In this document: one piece after another, positions 24,277 to 31,846 of the stretch
Numbering within the stretch: the first letter of the stretch is position 1
How the letters are laid out: each line of letters begins with the position of its first letter
DNA from: Prochloraceae cyanobacterium
GTDB lineage: Bacteria > Cyanobacteriota > Cyanobacteriia > Cyanobacteriales > JASJDA01
Length of the DNA: 48,374 nucleotides
Assembly (NCBI GenBank): GCA_030065755.1
Contig: JASJDA010000062.1
Location: 1-48,374, forward strand
Direction: 5' to 3'
Translations under genes and position numbers: made by a program
The notes under the pieces: model-generated
What the model was told of the DNA's origin: nothing
The model's input: only the letters and a program-made list of their open reading frames with translations
Database searches by the model: none

Positions 24277-24318
24277 GGCGATCTCGCTTACAGCGAAGCG
24301 CTGCTCTTACCCGCAGAG
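24277..24318. repeat. Small palindromic repeat, copy F (weak)
   Basis: GGCGATCTCGCTTACAGCGA, then AGCGCTGCTCTTACCCGCAGAG. CGCT/AGCG and CTGC/GCAG segments can pair. It is only loosely like copies D and E. It lies 46 bp past the 3' end of the reductase gene. Confidence 0.3.
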
Positions 24319-24363
24319 TGACTGTTAAAGGGAACAGTGACTGGGAAAGAATGAGTTTTTTGG

Positions 24364-25494
24364 TCAAGCCAATAAACCACCGCTAATTCGTTTAATTGCC
24401 GAACCTGCAGCATCGGAATAACGTAATTGACCGCAGAAAATTTGCATCATCTTTCGAGTTGCACTGGGTCGTTTAACAGCTTGCTGATAGCAAATTCCTG
24501 GAGCGCGATAGAATAATTGTGCTAAACGCTGCGCCCATGCCATTTCTTTTCCCCATTCAAAGTTGAGTAGCTCGCTATATTTTTCTAAAGCATCGCTCTC
24601 ACCTGCAATAGCGCGATCGACTGCCAAAGCGGCTTGGATGCCAGAAAAAATAGAAGGTCTTATTCCCTCTGCGGTAAAGGGATCGACTACACAGGCTGCT
24701 TCTCCTGCTAGGACTGCATTTTGAGTATGCAGCTTTTGCTGACCATTCCACAAGAATATCGGATGACCGTGATGGCGTATCTGCTCTAGATTAATCCCAA
24801 ATAGGTTACTAGCATAGTCGTGGAGAATTTGTTTGAGATGTTGTTTTTTCCGTCCTGCAAAGATTCCTACACCAACTGAATAGCCGTCAGCTTTAGGAAA
24901 GTTCCAAGCATAGCCGTTTGCAACTGCGCCAAATTCAAAGTGTGCGACGTTTTTATCTAATACTCGTGCTGGAGCTTCTACTTCCATAGCACTTCCAATT
25001 AGGCATTTTCTTTTGGTAAAACCCAACCAAGAAGCCATTGGCCCTTTAGCTCCATCTGCTGCGATCGTATATTTTGCAGCAAATAAACCTTGGCTGCTGT
25101 TGAGTTGCCAGTGGTTTTCTTTCCATTCAATTCCCTCAACTTTGGCTGGCGATCGCAACTGAGCTCCTTGCTCTCGTGCTTTGTCAACTAGAAAGCGATC
25201 GAACACTTCTCGACGTACCATCCAGATCGGTTTGATGTTTTGTTCGAGCAAAGGAAGTTCTACTGAATCTTCCATTTTCCAAGTGTAGCGAACAGTATCT
25301 ACTTTGAGCGAAATAGCTTCAGAAAAGTCAAAATCAAACCACTCTGCAACTATAGGTGCAACGCCTCCGCCGCATGGTTTATAGCGCGGTAATGTTTCTT
25401 TTTCTAAGATTATTACAGAGCGTCCCTTTTTTGCTAAGTGATAAGCAGCACTTGCTCCACTAGGTCCAGCACCAACGATCGCGCAGTCGTACAT
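24364..25494 (-). CDS. Geranylgeranyl reductase family FAD-dependent protein
   Basis: 376 aa. The FAD-binding motif at the start is CAIVGAGPSGASAAYHLAK, followed by the family signature LPRYKPCGGGV (near 38-48) and the second FAD motif LAGEAACVVDPFTAEGIRPS (near 265-284). Family members reduce isoprenoid double bonds (chlorophyll phytyl tail, archaeal-type lipids, quinones) or act as hydroxylases. It is shorter than ChlP (about 407 aa) and I do not think that it is the chlorophyll enzyme. It follows an ABC-2 transporter pair by about 66 bp on the same strand, so co-transcription is possible. Substrate unknown. Confidence 0.85.
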   Translation of the reverse strand: MYDCAIVGAGPSGASAAYHLAKKGRSVIILEKETLPRYKPCGGGVAPIVAEWFDFDFSEAISLKVDTVRYTWKMEDSVELPLLEQNIKPIWMVRREVFDRFLVDKAREQGAQLRSPAKVEGIEWKENHWQLNSSQGLFAAKYTIAADGAKGPMASWLGFTKRKCLIGSAMEVEAPARVLDKNVAHFEFGAVANGYAWNFPKADGYSVGVGIFAGRKKQHLKQILHDYASNLFGINLEQIRHHGHPIFLWNGQQKLHTQNAVLAGEAACVVDPFTAEGIRPSIFSGIQAALAVDRAIAGESDALEKYSELLNFEWGKEMAWAQRLAQLFYRAPGICYQQAVKRPSATRKMMQIFCGQLRYSDAAGSAIKRISGGLLA

Positions 25495-25560
25495 ATTTCT
25501 CTCATTAGACTATAAAAAGTTACTTTAATATAACTTGATATCAATAACTGACCATCTCAG

Positions 25561-26463
25561 CTATATTTTATGGTTGTTCTGAGTCACTTCAATGTAAATA
25601 TGTTCTAGATCGACAGATTTGCGAGCGATCGAATCTAAAGGAATGTCATCAAAAGCAGCGATAATTTCCTTCAATTCTAGATGTTTTGGCAGCCAAAAAG
25701 CTAGGTCGCTGCCGTAACGTCTGTGAGTGAATCCTAACTCACTGCCACGAACGATCGCTTCCTCTTCTTTTTCTGTCTCAATGAGGATAATTTCTTTAGC
25801 AGGAATGAGTTTTCTTAACTCTTCTAAACTCCCTTCAGAAATAATTTTTCCTTCTTTTAGAATACCAATACGCTGACAAAGACGCTGGGCTTCATCTAAC
25901 AAGTGGGTTGTTAGTAAAATTGTCATTCCTTGCTTTTTTAAATTCTGTATTAATTCCCAAATTTCATACCTCGTTTCTATATCTAAACCTGTAGTTGGTT
26001 CGTCTAAAATCAATAATTTGGGTTGGTGAACTAAAGCAACAGCAATATTTACCCGTCTTTTCATACCACCGCTGAGGTTTTCTACGGGAGTTTTTGCTCT
26101 ATCTAATAGGTTTACTGCTGCTAAACTTGTTTTTACTTTTTGACGGCGTTCTTTTGATGTCAAACCATAGATTTGAGCGTAGAAATTGAGATTTTCTTGA
26201 CAAGATAAAGTTTTATACAACAGATTTTCTTGCGGTGCTACCCCCAGCCAGGATTTTGTTGCTTGCGAAATCGGTCGATCGTTAATTTCGATCGTACCGC
26301 TATCGGCTTGGAGCAAATTGCAGATAATATTTATGGTCGTAGTTTTTCCAGCACCATTTGGACCGAGCAAACCATAAATTTCTCCTGGTTTAATATGTAA
26401 GTTTAAATCTTGTAGAATTCTTCGTTTGCCATAGGATTTAGTTAAATTTTTAATGTTTAGCAT
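25561..26463 (-). CDS. ABC transporter ATP-binding protein (ABC-2 / DRA-type)
   Basis: 300 aa from ATG 26463; a TTG at 26472 would add three residues. Walker A LLGPNGAGKTTTINII, Q-loop VAPQENLLYKTLSC, signature NLSGGMKRRVNIA, Walker B LLILDEPTTGLD and the switch His in LTTHLLDEAQ are all present. The C-terminal ~80 residues are the regulatory extension common in drug- or lipid-export ATPases. It is encoded just after its membrane partner (26487-27260) and should power export of a hydrophobic or polysaccharide substrate, which the sequence does not reveal. Confidence 0.93.
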   Translation of the reverse strand: MLNIKNLTKSYGKRRILQDLNLHIKPGEIYGLLGPNGAGKTTTINIICNLLQADSGTIEINDRPISQATKSWLGVAPQENLLYKTLSCQENLNFYAQIYGLTSKERRQKVKTSLAAVNLLDRAKTPVENLSGGMKRRVNIAVALVHQPKLLILDEPTTGLDIETRYEIWELIQNLKKQGMTILLTTHLLDEAQRLCQRIGILKEGKIISEGSLEELRKLIPAKEIILIETEKEEEAIVRGSELGFTHRRYGSDLAFWLPKHLELKEIIAAFDDIPLDSIARKSVDLEHIYIEVTQNNHKI

Positions 26464-26486
26464 TAGCGGCAATCTTTTTGAAACGA

Positions 26487-27260
26487 TTAAAGTCTTCTTT
26501 CAACTATTAACATACTGCGATAAGAAACCCATCCCAGTATCACCATTACTAAAGAAAACAACAGTAAAAACCAAAAATGAGAGGCAAACTCCGATAATTC
26601 TTGGCCTCTAGCCCAAACAGCCCCTAAAGCTTCATTCATGTGATAAATGGGATTAAATCGAGCAATTTTAAGTAGCTCGTCTGAAAATAAAGATGTTGGG
26701 AAAAAAGCGCCTCCTAAAATTAACAGAGGAACTCCAAAAGTTGCCACTAATGCATTAACATCTTCTGTGCGACGGGCTAACTGAGTACCTAGAATAAAAC
26801 CCACACCAACATAAGCAGCAATACTTAATAAAATAATTAGGGATCCTAATAAAATAGAACCTGAAAACGTTGCACCTAAAAAAGTAGCAACTGTATAGAC
26901 TAAAAGCGCTTGACCGATACCAATAAAACTGTGGGCGACAAAGATGCCCAAAAAATAAGAAGTTCCGCTCAAAGGCGAGATAAATAGACGTTTGAGGGTT
27001 TGCTGTTCTCTTTCCGAGACAACAGTTGCTACACTACCACCCAAACAACTAAAAAATAAAGCAGCACCAACCAAAGTTGAAGGGGCGGCAAATTTCATCG
27101 CCAAAGCTGTAGATATCCTAGCTCTGTTGGCGTAAATAGAGCTATTAAGCAGCAACACCGCGATCGGAAAAACGCACCAAAAAATTAGACTGCGTCTGCG
27201 TCTCCACAATTCGGTCAAAATTCTCTGTGCTACAGCAATGGTTTCGCGCCAATATTTCAT
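26487..27260 (-). CDS. ABC-2 type transporter permease
   Basis: 257 aa with about six hydrophobic helices: LIFWCVFPIAVLLLNS, the segment around AAPSTLVGAALFFSCLGG, the SFIGIGQALLVYTVATFLGA stretch, LGSLIILLSIAAYVGVGFIL, FGVPLLILGGAFF and LLLFSLVMVILGWV. The typical ABC-2 loops VVSEREQQTLKRLFISPLS and RFNPIYHMNEALGAV are present. It pairs with the ATPase 23 bp downstream (14 bp if that gene starts at TTG). Inner-membrane channel half; works as a dimer. ATG start at 27260. Confidence 0.92.
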   Translation of the reverse strand: MKYWRETIAVAQRILTELWRRRRSLIFWCVFPIAVLLLNSSIYANRARISTALAMKFAAPSTLVGAALFFSCLGGSVATVVSEREQQTLKRLFISPLSGTSYFLGIFVAHSFIGIGQALLVYTVATFLGATFSGSILLGSLIILLSIAAYVGVGFILGTQLARRTEDVNALVATFGVPLLILGGAFFPTSLFSDELLKIARFNPIYHMNEALGAVWARGQELSEFASHFWFLLLFSLVMVILGWVSYRSMLIVERRL

Positions 27261-27652
27261 AGTTGTTTGTTGTTTGCTATTTGCTGTTTGTTAGCAGCCT
27301 ATCATAACGAGGACCATCCTAGAGATTTTGGGCGACATAGTTTGTCTCTACTGCTTTTAGAAATAAAATTGGTAATAATAAAAATAAAAATGTCTTCTTA
27401 TTTATTAAAGAAATATAATCAAAGTTAAAAAAAGGAATCCTCATAACCAGAAAGTTTAAATAACCAATATAATTGCAAGGCTTCTAGACAATGTATAATA
27501 CCTGTAATCTGAAAGAAGGAGAATAGCCTCATCGGATTGAACCTAAAAAACGATCGGGAACATAGGTTGTAACCAGAAGTCTCAGGTAACTCGGTGGAAG
27601 CGTAAAAGTTTATATAGAAGTCTGGGTGAGTAGTATTTAATAACTGCAAAAA

Positions 27653-27700
27653 GCGGAGCGCCCGCTCGGAGGTTCCCTCCGAGTTAGGACGCACCAAGCA
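27653..27700. repeat. Palindromic element copy C (best-preserved)
   Basis: CTCGGAGG (27665-27672) pairs with CCTCCGAG (27676-27683) around TTC. The flanks are GCGGAGCGCC and TTAGGACGCACCAAGC. It abuts the tnpB 3' relic, as if it had inserted into that gene at the site used by copies A or B. Confidence 0.65.
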
Positions 27701-27704
27701 GTCT

Positions 27705-27811
27705 GCGGTAGGGCATTCCGTGGACTTAAAATAAAGCTTACTTAATATCCGTTGCATTAGCTGGATTTGGTAAGAAGCCTACACCGTATACGTCAGTATC
27801 AGTGTAGGAGG
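27705..27811 (+). pseudogene. Relic of tnpB 3' end and omegaRNA hairpin, same family as the tnpB at 2950
   Basis: This stretch aligns with 4189-4289 of the intact element: GCGGTAGGGCATTCCGTG, then GTAAGAAGCCTACACCGTATACG and CAGTATCAGTGTAGGAGG. The terminal hairpin CCTACAC (27778-27784) / GTGTAGG (27802-27808) is kept. The upstream coding part is lost or unrecognisable, and 27261-27652 contains no gene that I can support. The open frames across this stretch on the minus strand are fortuitous. Confidence 0.65.
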
Positions 27812-27845
27812 ATAAGAATATAATAATTTATTTTTATTGTCAACT

Positions 27846-27893
27846 TTAACTTCCCCCTCTCCCCCTCTCCCCCTCTCCCTATCTCCCTCTCAA
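27846..27893. repeat. C-rich STRR (CTCCCCCT units) overlapping the 3' end of the PPTase gene
   Basis: Tandem CTCCCCCT units, like those at 6092, 30354 and 38281. The PPTase stop codon and the codons for its last residues (LRGR) lie inside the repeat, so the repeat has set the C-terminus of that protein. Confidence 0.6.
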
Positions 27894-28664
27894 ACTTTCT
27901 ACAGCGATCGAGGCGAGAAAATCAGTACCAGGAGAAAAATTATACAAACACCAGTCAGAAATAGCCTTGCAGTCTCCTTTAATGCTTACTATTCTGACTG
28001 GTTCTCCAGGAGTAAAAGAAACTTCAACTCCATCTAATGAACCCCCTAAACCTTCCCCAGTTGCTTTTAAATAAGCTTCTTTTGCAGTCCAAATCTGAAA
28101 AAAAGCTATCTGCTTGCGAGGTTCTTCAGCTTGCGCGATCGCTTCATATTCGCTTGTAGAAAAAAATCGTCGAGCAATATTTTCAGCGTCGGGCATGGGA
28201 CGGAGGTATTCTAAATCTATACCTACTCTCCTATCTCTAGTAAAGGCATATACAGCTAAATCTTGGGAGTGAGATAAATTAAACTCTACACCACCTCCCG
28301 CCACACTTGGCTTACCCCTAGGAGTATATTCAAACTTTATTTGTTCTGGTTCGATAGGTAAATAGAGACCTAATATATTTCTAAGTATGCCGCGACCGAC
28401 AATAAAACGCTGTCTGTGTATGTCAAAATGAAAGCGATCGGCTCTTTGAGTCTCTTGCAAGCAAAGAGTTTTTGCTAATTCTTCAACTCGTTCTGCGGGT
28501 AAGTCTAACTCAGCACGCCAAATATGAACCTCATTTTTAGCTAAGTTCAATTGTTCTGGTGGAAAGCGCCAGATAGGATCTTGTCGTTGAGAATTTTTGC
28601 TCGCTCTCGCTTCAAACTTAATTAAAACTAGGCTTTCCACATCTCTGTCAATTTTATTGCACAA
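27879..28664 (-). CDS. 4'-phosphopantetheinyl transferase (Sfp/HetI type)
   Basis: 261 aa. It transfers phosphopantetheine from CoA to carrier proteins of fatty acid, polyketide or peptide synthesis. Family motifs are clear: RGKPSVAGGGVEFNLSHS (near 118-135), VGIDLEYLRPM (near 145-155, metal-binding Asp and Glu) and FFQIWTAKEAYLKATGEGL (near 189-207, WxxKEA). A TTG at 28664 is the first possible start; a GTG at 28640 would shorten it by eight residues, and the start is uncertain. It diverges from a small lipoprotein gene, 31 bp between starts. In cyanobacteria a single Sfp-type enzyme often serves all carriers, so it may serve clusters elsewhere. Confidence 0.9.
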   Translation of the reverse strand: MCNKIDRDVESLVLIKFEARASKNSQRQDPIWRFPPEQLNLAKNEVHIWRAELDLPAERVEELAKTLCLQETQRADRFHFDIHRQRFIVGRGILRNILGLYLPIEPEQIKFEYTPRGKPSVAGGGVEFNLSHSQDLAVYAFTRDRRVGIDLEYLRPMPDAENIARRFFSTSEYEAIAQAEEPRKQIAFFQIWTAKEAYLKATGEGLGGSLDGVEVSFTPGEPVRIVSIKGDCKAISDWCLYNFSPGTDFLASIAVESLRGR

Positions 28665-28695
28665 TTTTAATTACTACCAGATTTTAGCTCTTTCT

Positions 28696-28965
28696 ATGAA
28701 GAAATTATTTATTGGAGTCTCGATCGTCAGTTTAGTGTTTCTTTATGGGTGTAGTTCCTGGAGAACTTCATTCTCCCGTACTGTCTCTGATGTCTCAAAT
28801 CGTAATGCAAACATTATCTGTTATTCTGGCGGTAAATTAATTTTCTCTTCTGAAACAGATGGAAAAGTAATATCAGAACAAAATTCTGATGGTTATGTTT
28901 TTATCAACAAAAAAACTGGAAAACTAACGGAAGTATCTGGTGACTGCGTTATTAAATACAAATAA
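28696..28965 (+). CDS. Small secreted lipoprotein, 89 aa, unknown function
   Basis: ATG 28696 gives MKKLFIGVSIVSLVFLYGCS, a signal peptide with lipobox FLYGC, so Cys19 should be lipid-modified. The mature part is short and polar and contains two further Cys (IICYSGG and SGDCVIKY), which may form a disulfide, and Gly/Ser/Asp-rich beta-strand-like repeats. The frame is open further upstream, but the signal peptide fixes the start. It converges with the FAD oxidoreductase gene 3 bp away. I do not recognise the family. Confidence 0.75.
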   Translation: MKKLFIGVSIVSLVFLYGCSSWRTSFSRTVSDVSNRNANIICYSGGKLIFSSETDGKVISEQNSDGYVFINKKTGKLTEVSGDCVIKYK

Positions 28966-28968
28966 TTC

Positions 28969-31065
28969 TTACCATACTCTCCAATCGTCCCAATCCAAAT
29001 TAAAGATAGAAGTGTCGGGGAAACTGGTAGGATTGCCATTTTTCTCCAAGCGGCGGCGTAACTGTCGCAATTTGGGTTCTTGTCTGGGCAAATCGTCTAC
29101 TAATTGATAGGGAAATATTCCTTCTTCTAAAGCAAATACTGCTGTAGTTCCTGCAGCTGCACCGCTCGACCATTCAAAAGAATGTACTCTATATGCAGCA
29201 GCGGCGATATTACTAGCAGCCATAGTTTTGCCAGCTACCAGTAAATTATCAATCTTTTGGGGAATTATAGCTCTTAAGGGAATTTGCGCCGGATAAGAAG
29301 AACCCTGTCCTCTACGCACCCCCTCTCTTTCTTTATTGCCAGGTTTTTCTGGAGGAGAAAAAGTCATGCAGGGGTGGAAATCGATGGCATAATGAGCAAT
29401 GCCTACTGAATCTGGATAAATAGTCGATCGAGTTCGCTTTTTAATATCCTCCACCGATATTTCTCCAGCAATAACTTTAGGCATCTCCAACCCCGCTAAT
29501 GCCTTCCAAAGATTTCGATACATTCTTGGCGAGAGATTTTTGCGATAATATTCATCTCGATAATTTTTGGCAGAAATATCGATTTCGTCAACGCTAAAAC
29601 CATTGGGATAGGTAAGTGAAGGTCTGCCAATAATTCTTCGCGCTTCTCTGATATAGGGATATTTAGATAAACCGTGAACTGTTCCCATAGGGGAATCTAA
29701 CCCCGATAAAAAGCGATGATTGGGTGCGATCGTCTTAATTCCCTCTCCTAACTGAGAATCGGTAGTACCTGCAACTAGCCAGTAGTAAAATCCTAACGCG
29801 AGTTCTTCCCCTTTGCGCAGTGCTTCTGGGCGCAAACCTCCCATCCAGCCTCCTCGATCGAGTTGACCGAGTTGTTCCAGTTGAGAGCGACTATATATTA
29901 GATTATCTTCAACCGTTCCTGGACGGTAATCATTTCCCCACACCCAATTTTGCATCGAGATATCCCCTGGAGTTGGTGTAGTGAAGCCAATTCCCCTAAA
30001 TCCGCTTTTTTCTCCACTAGTAGGACTCGAAATGCGTCGATAAGTAAAAACAAAATCGAAATTAGCTTTGTTAGGGTTGGGATCGTAACCGTAGTAAGGT
30101 TGATATCGAGGATAGAAAGAAGGCATCTGTTGCGGTTGTGGTTCTTCCGTTCTTTCGAGCGCAAAAGTATAGGTAAAACCTTGAGTGCAGTAAGGATCTC
30201 CTGTGCTAGTAGGAGAAGAAGGATTGGAATAGGAAAGAGGATCCAATCCTAAACGATAAGGAACGTCAGCCAAAGCAACGATCTCACCTGTTTCCGTCGC
30301 TTCAATAACAAACCAGTCTGGCTGTTGGCTGTTGGCTGTTGGCTGTTGGCTATTCTCCCCCTCTCCCCCTCTCCCCACACTCCCCACACTCCCCACACTC
30401 CCCACACCCTCCCCAACAGGACTAAAGCGAATAATCTTTTTAGTCAATCTAGAAGAGTTTTCGTAGCTATAGATATCTTCAATAATTTGGGAGAGAGGTT
30501 CGGTATTTAAAGGTGGGGTATTGGCAGCAGGTGCGTGTTGAATGGCAATTACTTCCTCAATAATTTTACCGTCGTCGCTTATATTCAGTTCTTTAACGAT
30601 CGTCCTGGGGAACCATTTGAGGCTGCCTTTACCTCGTTTAGCTGCCTTTTGTAACATATCCCACAGTAAATTGTGAGCGTCTTTTGGCATGAAACAACTC
30701 TCGCTTACCCAACACTCTCCAGGATTTAGTTTGCCGTAGTACTGTTGAATATTTTGTCGTAATTGTTTGTAACCGCGAGGGAAAAATAGGAGCGATCGCT
30801 GTTTTTTTGCTTCATCTAGTGCTGAGGTTCCTTGAGAAGAAATTTGCCCTCCTACCCAGTCAGTAATCTCTGTTAAACAAACTGTTCGTCCGGCAAGTAT
30901 TGCTTCAGTAGCGGCTGCACTTCCTGCTAGTCCTCCTCCTACTATGAGAATTTCGCACTCTACTATTTCCTCTGTCGAGGGATTGGGCGCTGCTAGGGTC
31001 GAAATCGAACTCAATGGTATTAAGAATAGGCTGAGTGTAAGGGAAACAATTGTAAATCTACTCAC
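28969..31065 (-). CDS. Exported FAD-dependent oxidoreductase (FAD_oxidored-type), with STRR insert
   Basis: 698 aa. A Sec-type signal peptide (about 1-25, LTLSLFLIPLSSISTLA) is followed by an FAD-binding motif EILIVGGGLAGSAAATEAIL. Other conserved points: DWVGGQISSQGTSALDE, GIAHYAIDFHPCMTF and, near the C-terminus, LLVAGKTMAASNIAAAAYRVHS, with the FAD-contacting glycines. The family (PF12831-like) includes proteins of unknown substrate. Residues about 217-249 are a low-complexity insertion (EGVGSVGSVGSVGRGGEGE then NSQQPTANSQQP) encoded by an STRR block; the reading frame is kept. No Tat twin-arginine motif is visible although flavoproteins often use Tat. Substrate unknown. Confidence 0.82.
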   Translation of the reverse strand: MSRFTIVSLTLSLFLIPLSSISTLAAPNPSTEEIVECEILIVGGGLAGSAAATEAILAGRTVCLTEITDWVGGQISSQGTSALDEAKKQRSLLFFPRGYKQLRQNIQQYYGKLNPGECWVSESCFMPKDAHNLLWDMLQKAAKRGKGSLKWFPRTIVKELNISDDGKIIEEVIAIQHAPAANTPPLNTEPLSQIIEDIYSYENSSRLTKKIIRFSPVGEGVGSVGSVGSVGRGGEGENSQQPTANSQQPDWFVIEATETGEIVALADVPYRLGLDPLSYSNPSSPTSTGDPYCTQGFTYTFALERTEEPQPQQMPSFYPRYQPYYGYDPNPNKANFDFVFTYRRISSPTSGEKSGFRGIGFTTPTPGDISMQNWVWGNDYRPGTVEDNLIYSRSQLEQLGQLDRGGWMGGLRPEALRKGEELALGFYYWLVAGTTDSQLGEGIKTIAPNHRFLSGLDSPMGTVHGLSKYPYIREARRIIGRPSLTYPNGFSVDEIDISAKNYRDEYYRKNLSPRMYRNLWKALAGLEMPKVIAGEISVEDIKKRTRSTIYPDSVGIAHYAIDFHPCMTFSPPEKPGNKEREGVRRGQGSSYPAQIPLRAIIPQKIDNLLVAGKTMAASNIAAAAYRVHSFEWSSGAAAGTTAVFALEEGIFPYQLVDDLPRQEPKLRQLRRRLEKNGNPTSFPDTSIFNLDWDDWRVW
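30319..30415. repeat. Intragenic STRR: GGCTGTT and CCCCACACT units
   Basis: GGCTGTT repeated about four times (30320-30350) followed by CTCCCC units and ACTCCCCAC repeated (30355-30415). It is identical in type to intergenic repeats elsewhere, yet lies inside the FAD oxidoreductase gene without breaking the frame. Confidence 0.75.
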
Positions 31066-31846
31066 AATTAAACTGTTAATTATTTATCTAAAACTTCCGA
31101 AAAAACTAGACTTTAAATTTAGATCTTTTCTCATATAAAGTAACTCAATCGTTTCTAATGTAATACTAAGATTAACTCTTATACTAGCTATAACTTATTC
31201 TAATAAGTACTTATACGATCTCGACTAATCAAGAATTTTATTTAATGTTAATGTTGTGGTAGGATAGGTATTAATTCATATCCAATTACATCGACACATT
31301 AAATATTCTAATTATATGATTTTTAGGTTCGCAAGAGATAATGAACTTATAAAAAGTTAATAATTTTCCGAGTTCAGAAAAGTCGAGCTATGTCCTAGAA
31401 GAGTTGAGGATTCTAAGGATTCGATATGTTTTTGTTGAAAAAAAATTAGTGAAACTGACAACTTTATTATTAGTTACGGTTAATCTTCTCGATCGAGACA
31501 ATGCCAAAGCATAACCAGCAATAAAATACGATCGAAAACAAAGTCTACCTTTCAAGTTAAGTTTATTGGTTATAGAGAAAGTATATAGACTTAATGATGT
31601 TTCAAAAATGCTTTCACAATAAGATAGCATCCATTATATTTTTCAGTCTGTAACCCTTGTCACGAATGCAATAATGGTATTGTTATTTATTGTTTTTCCT
31701 TTGCTTTCGTGTGTTTTCATGATTTTTTAATAAACTTCAGTCAAATAGAGGCAAATAGCTATTATTAGATATTTATGTAAATATGTATGTTATGATTGAC
31801 GAAAGTATATGATTAATTGCTACAATCTCTAATATTAGAATGATAC
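31066..31846. other. 781-bp A+T-rich intergenic region upstream of the chemotaxis operon
   Basis: No convincing gene. An 80-residue frame on the minus strand (31388-31630) has no domain, no good ribosome-binding site and Ser/Leu-rich shadow-like composition. The segment must hold promoters for the FAD oxidoreductase (leftward) and the chemotaxis operon (rightward). AT-rich promoter-like sequences occur at about 31765-31830 (TATGTAAATATGTATGTTATGATT), which I cannot assign firmly. Confidence 0.5.

Noticed and set aside
24192-24386. 64-aa plus-strand open frame
   Set aside because: Composition is repeat-like (Arg/Lys-rich), it crosses palindromic copy F and runs into the reductase 3' end with no domain.
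27425-27757. 110-aa minus-strand open frame
   Set aside because: It lies opposite the tnpB relic and palindromic copy C and looks like a shadow.
31388-31630. 80-aa minus-strand open frame
   Set aside because: Ser/Leu-rich, no start signal, no domain, inside an A+T-rich intergenic region; probably chance.
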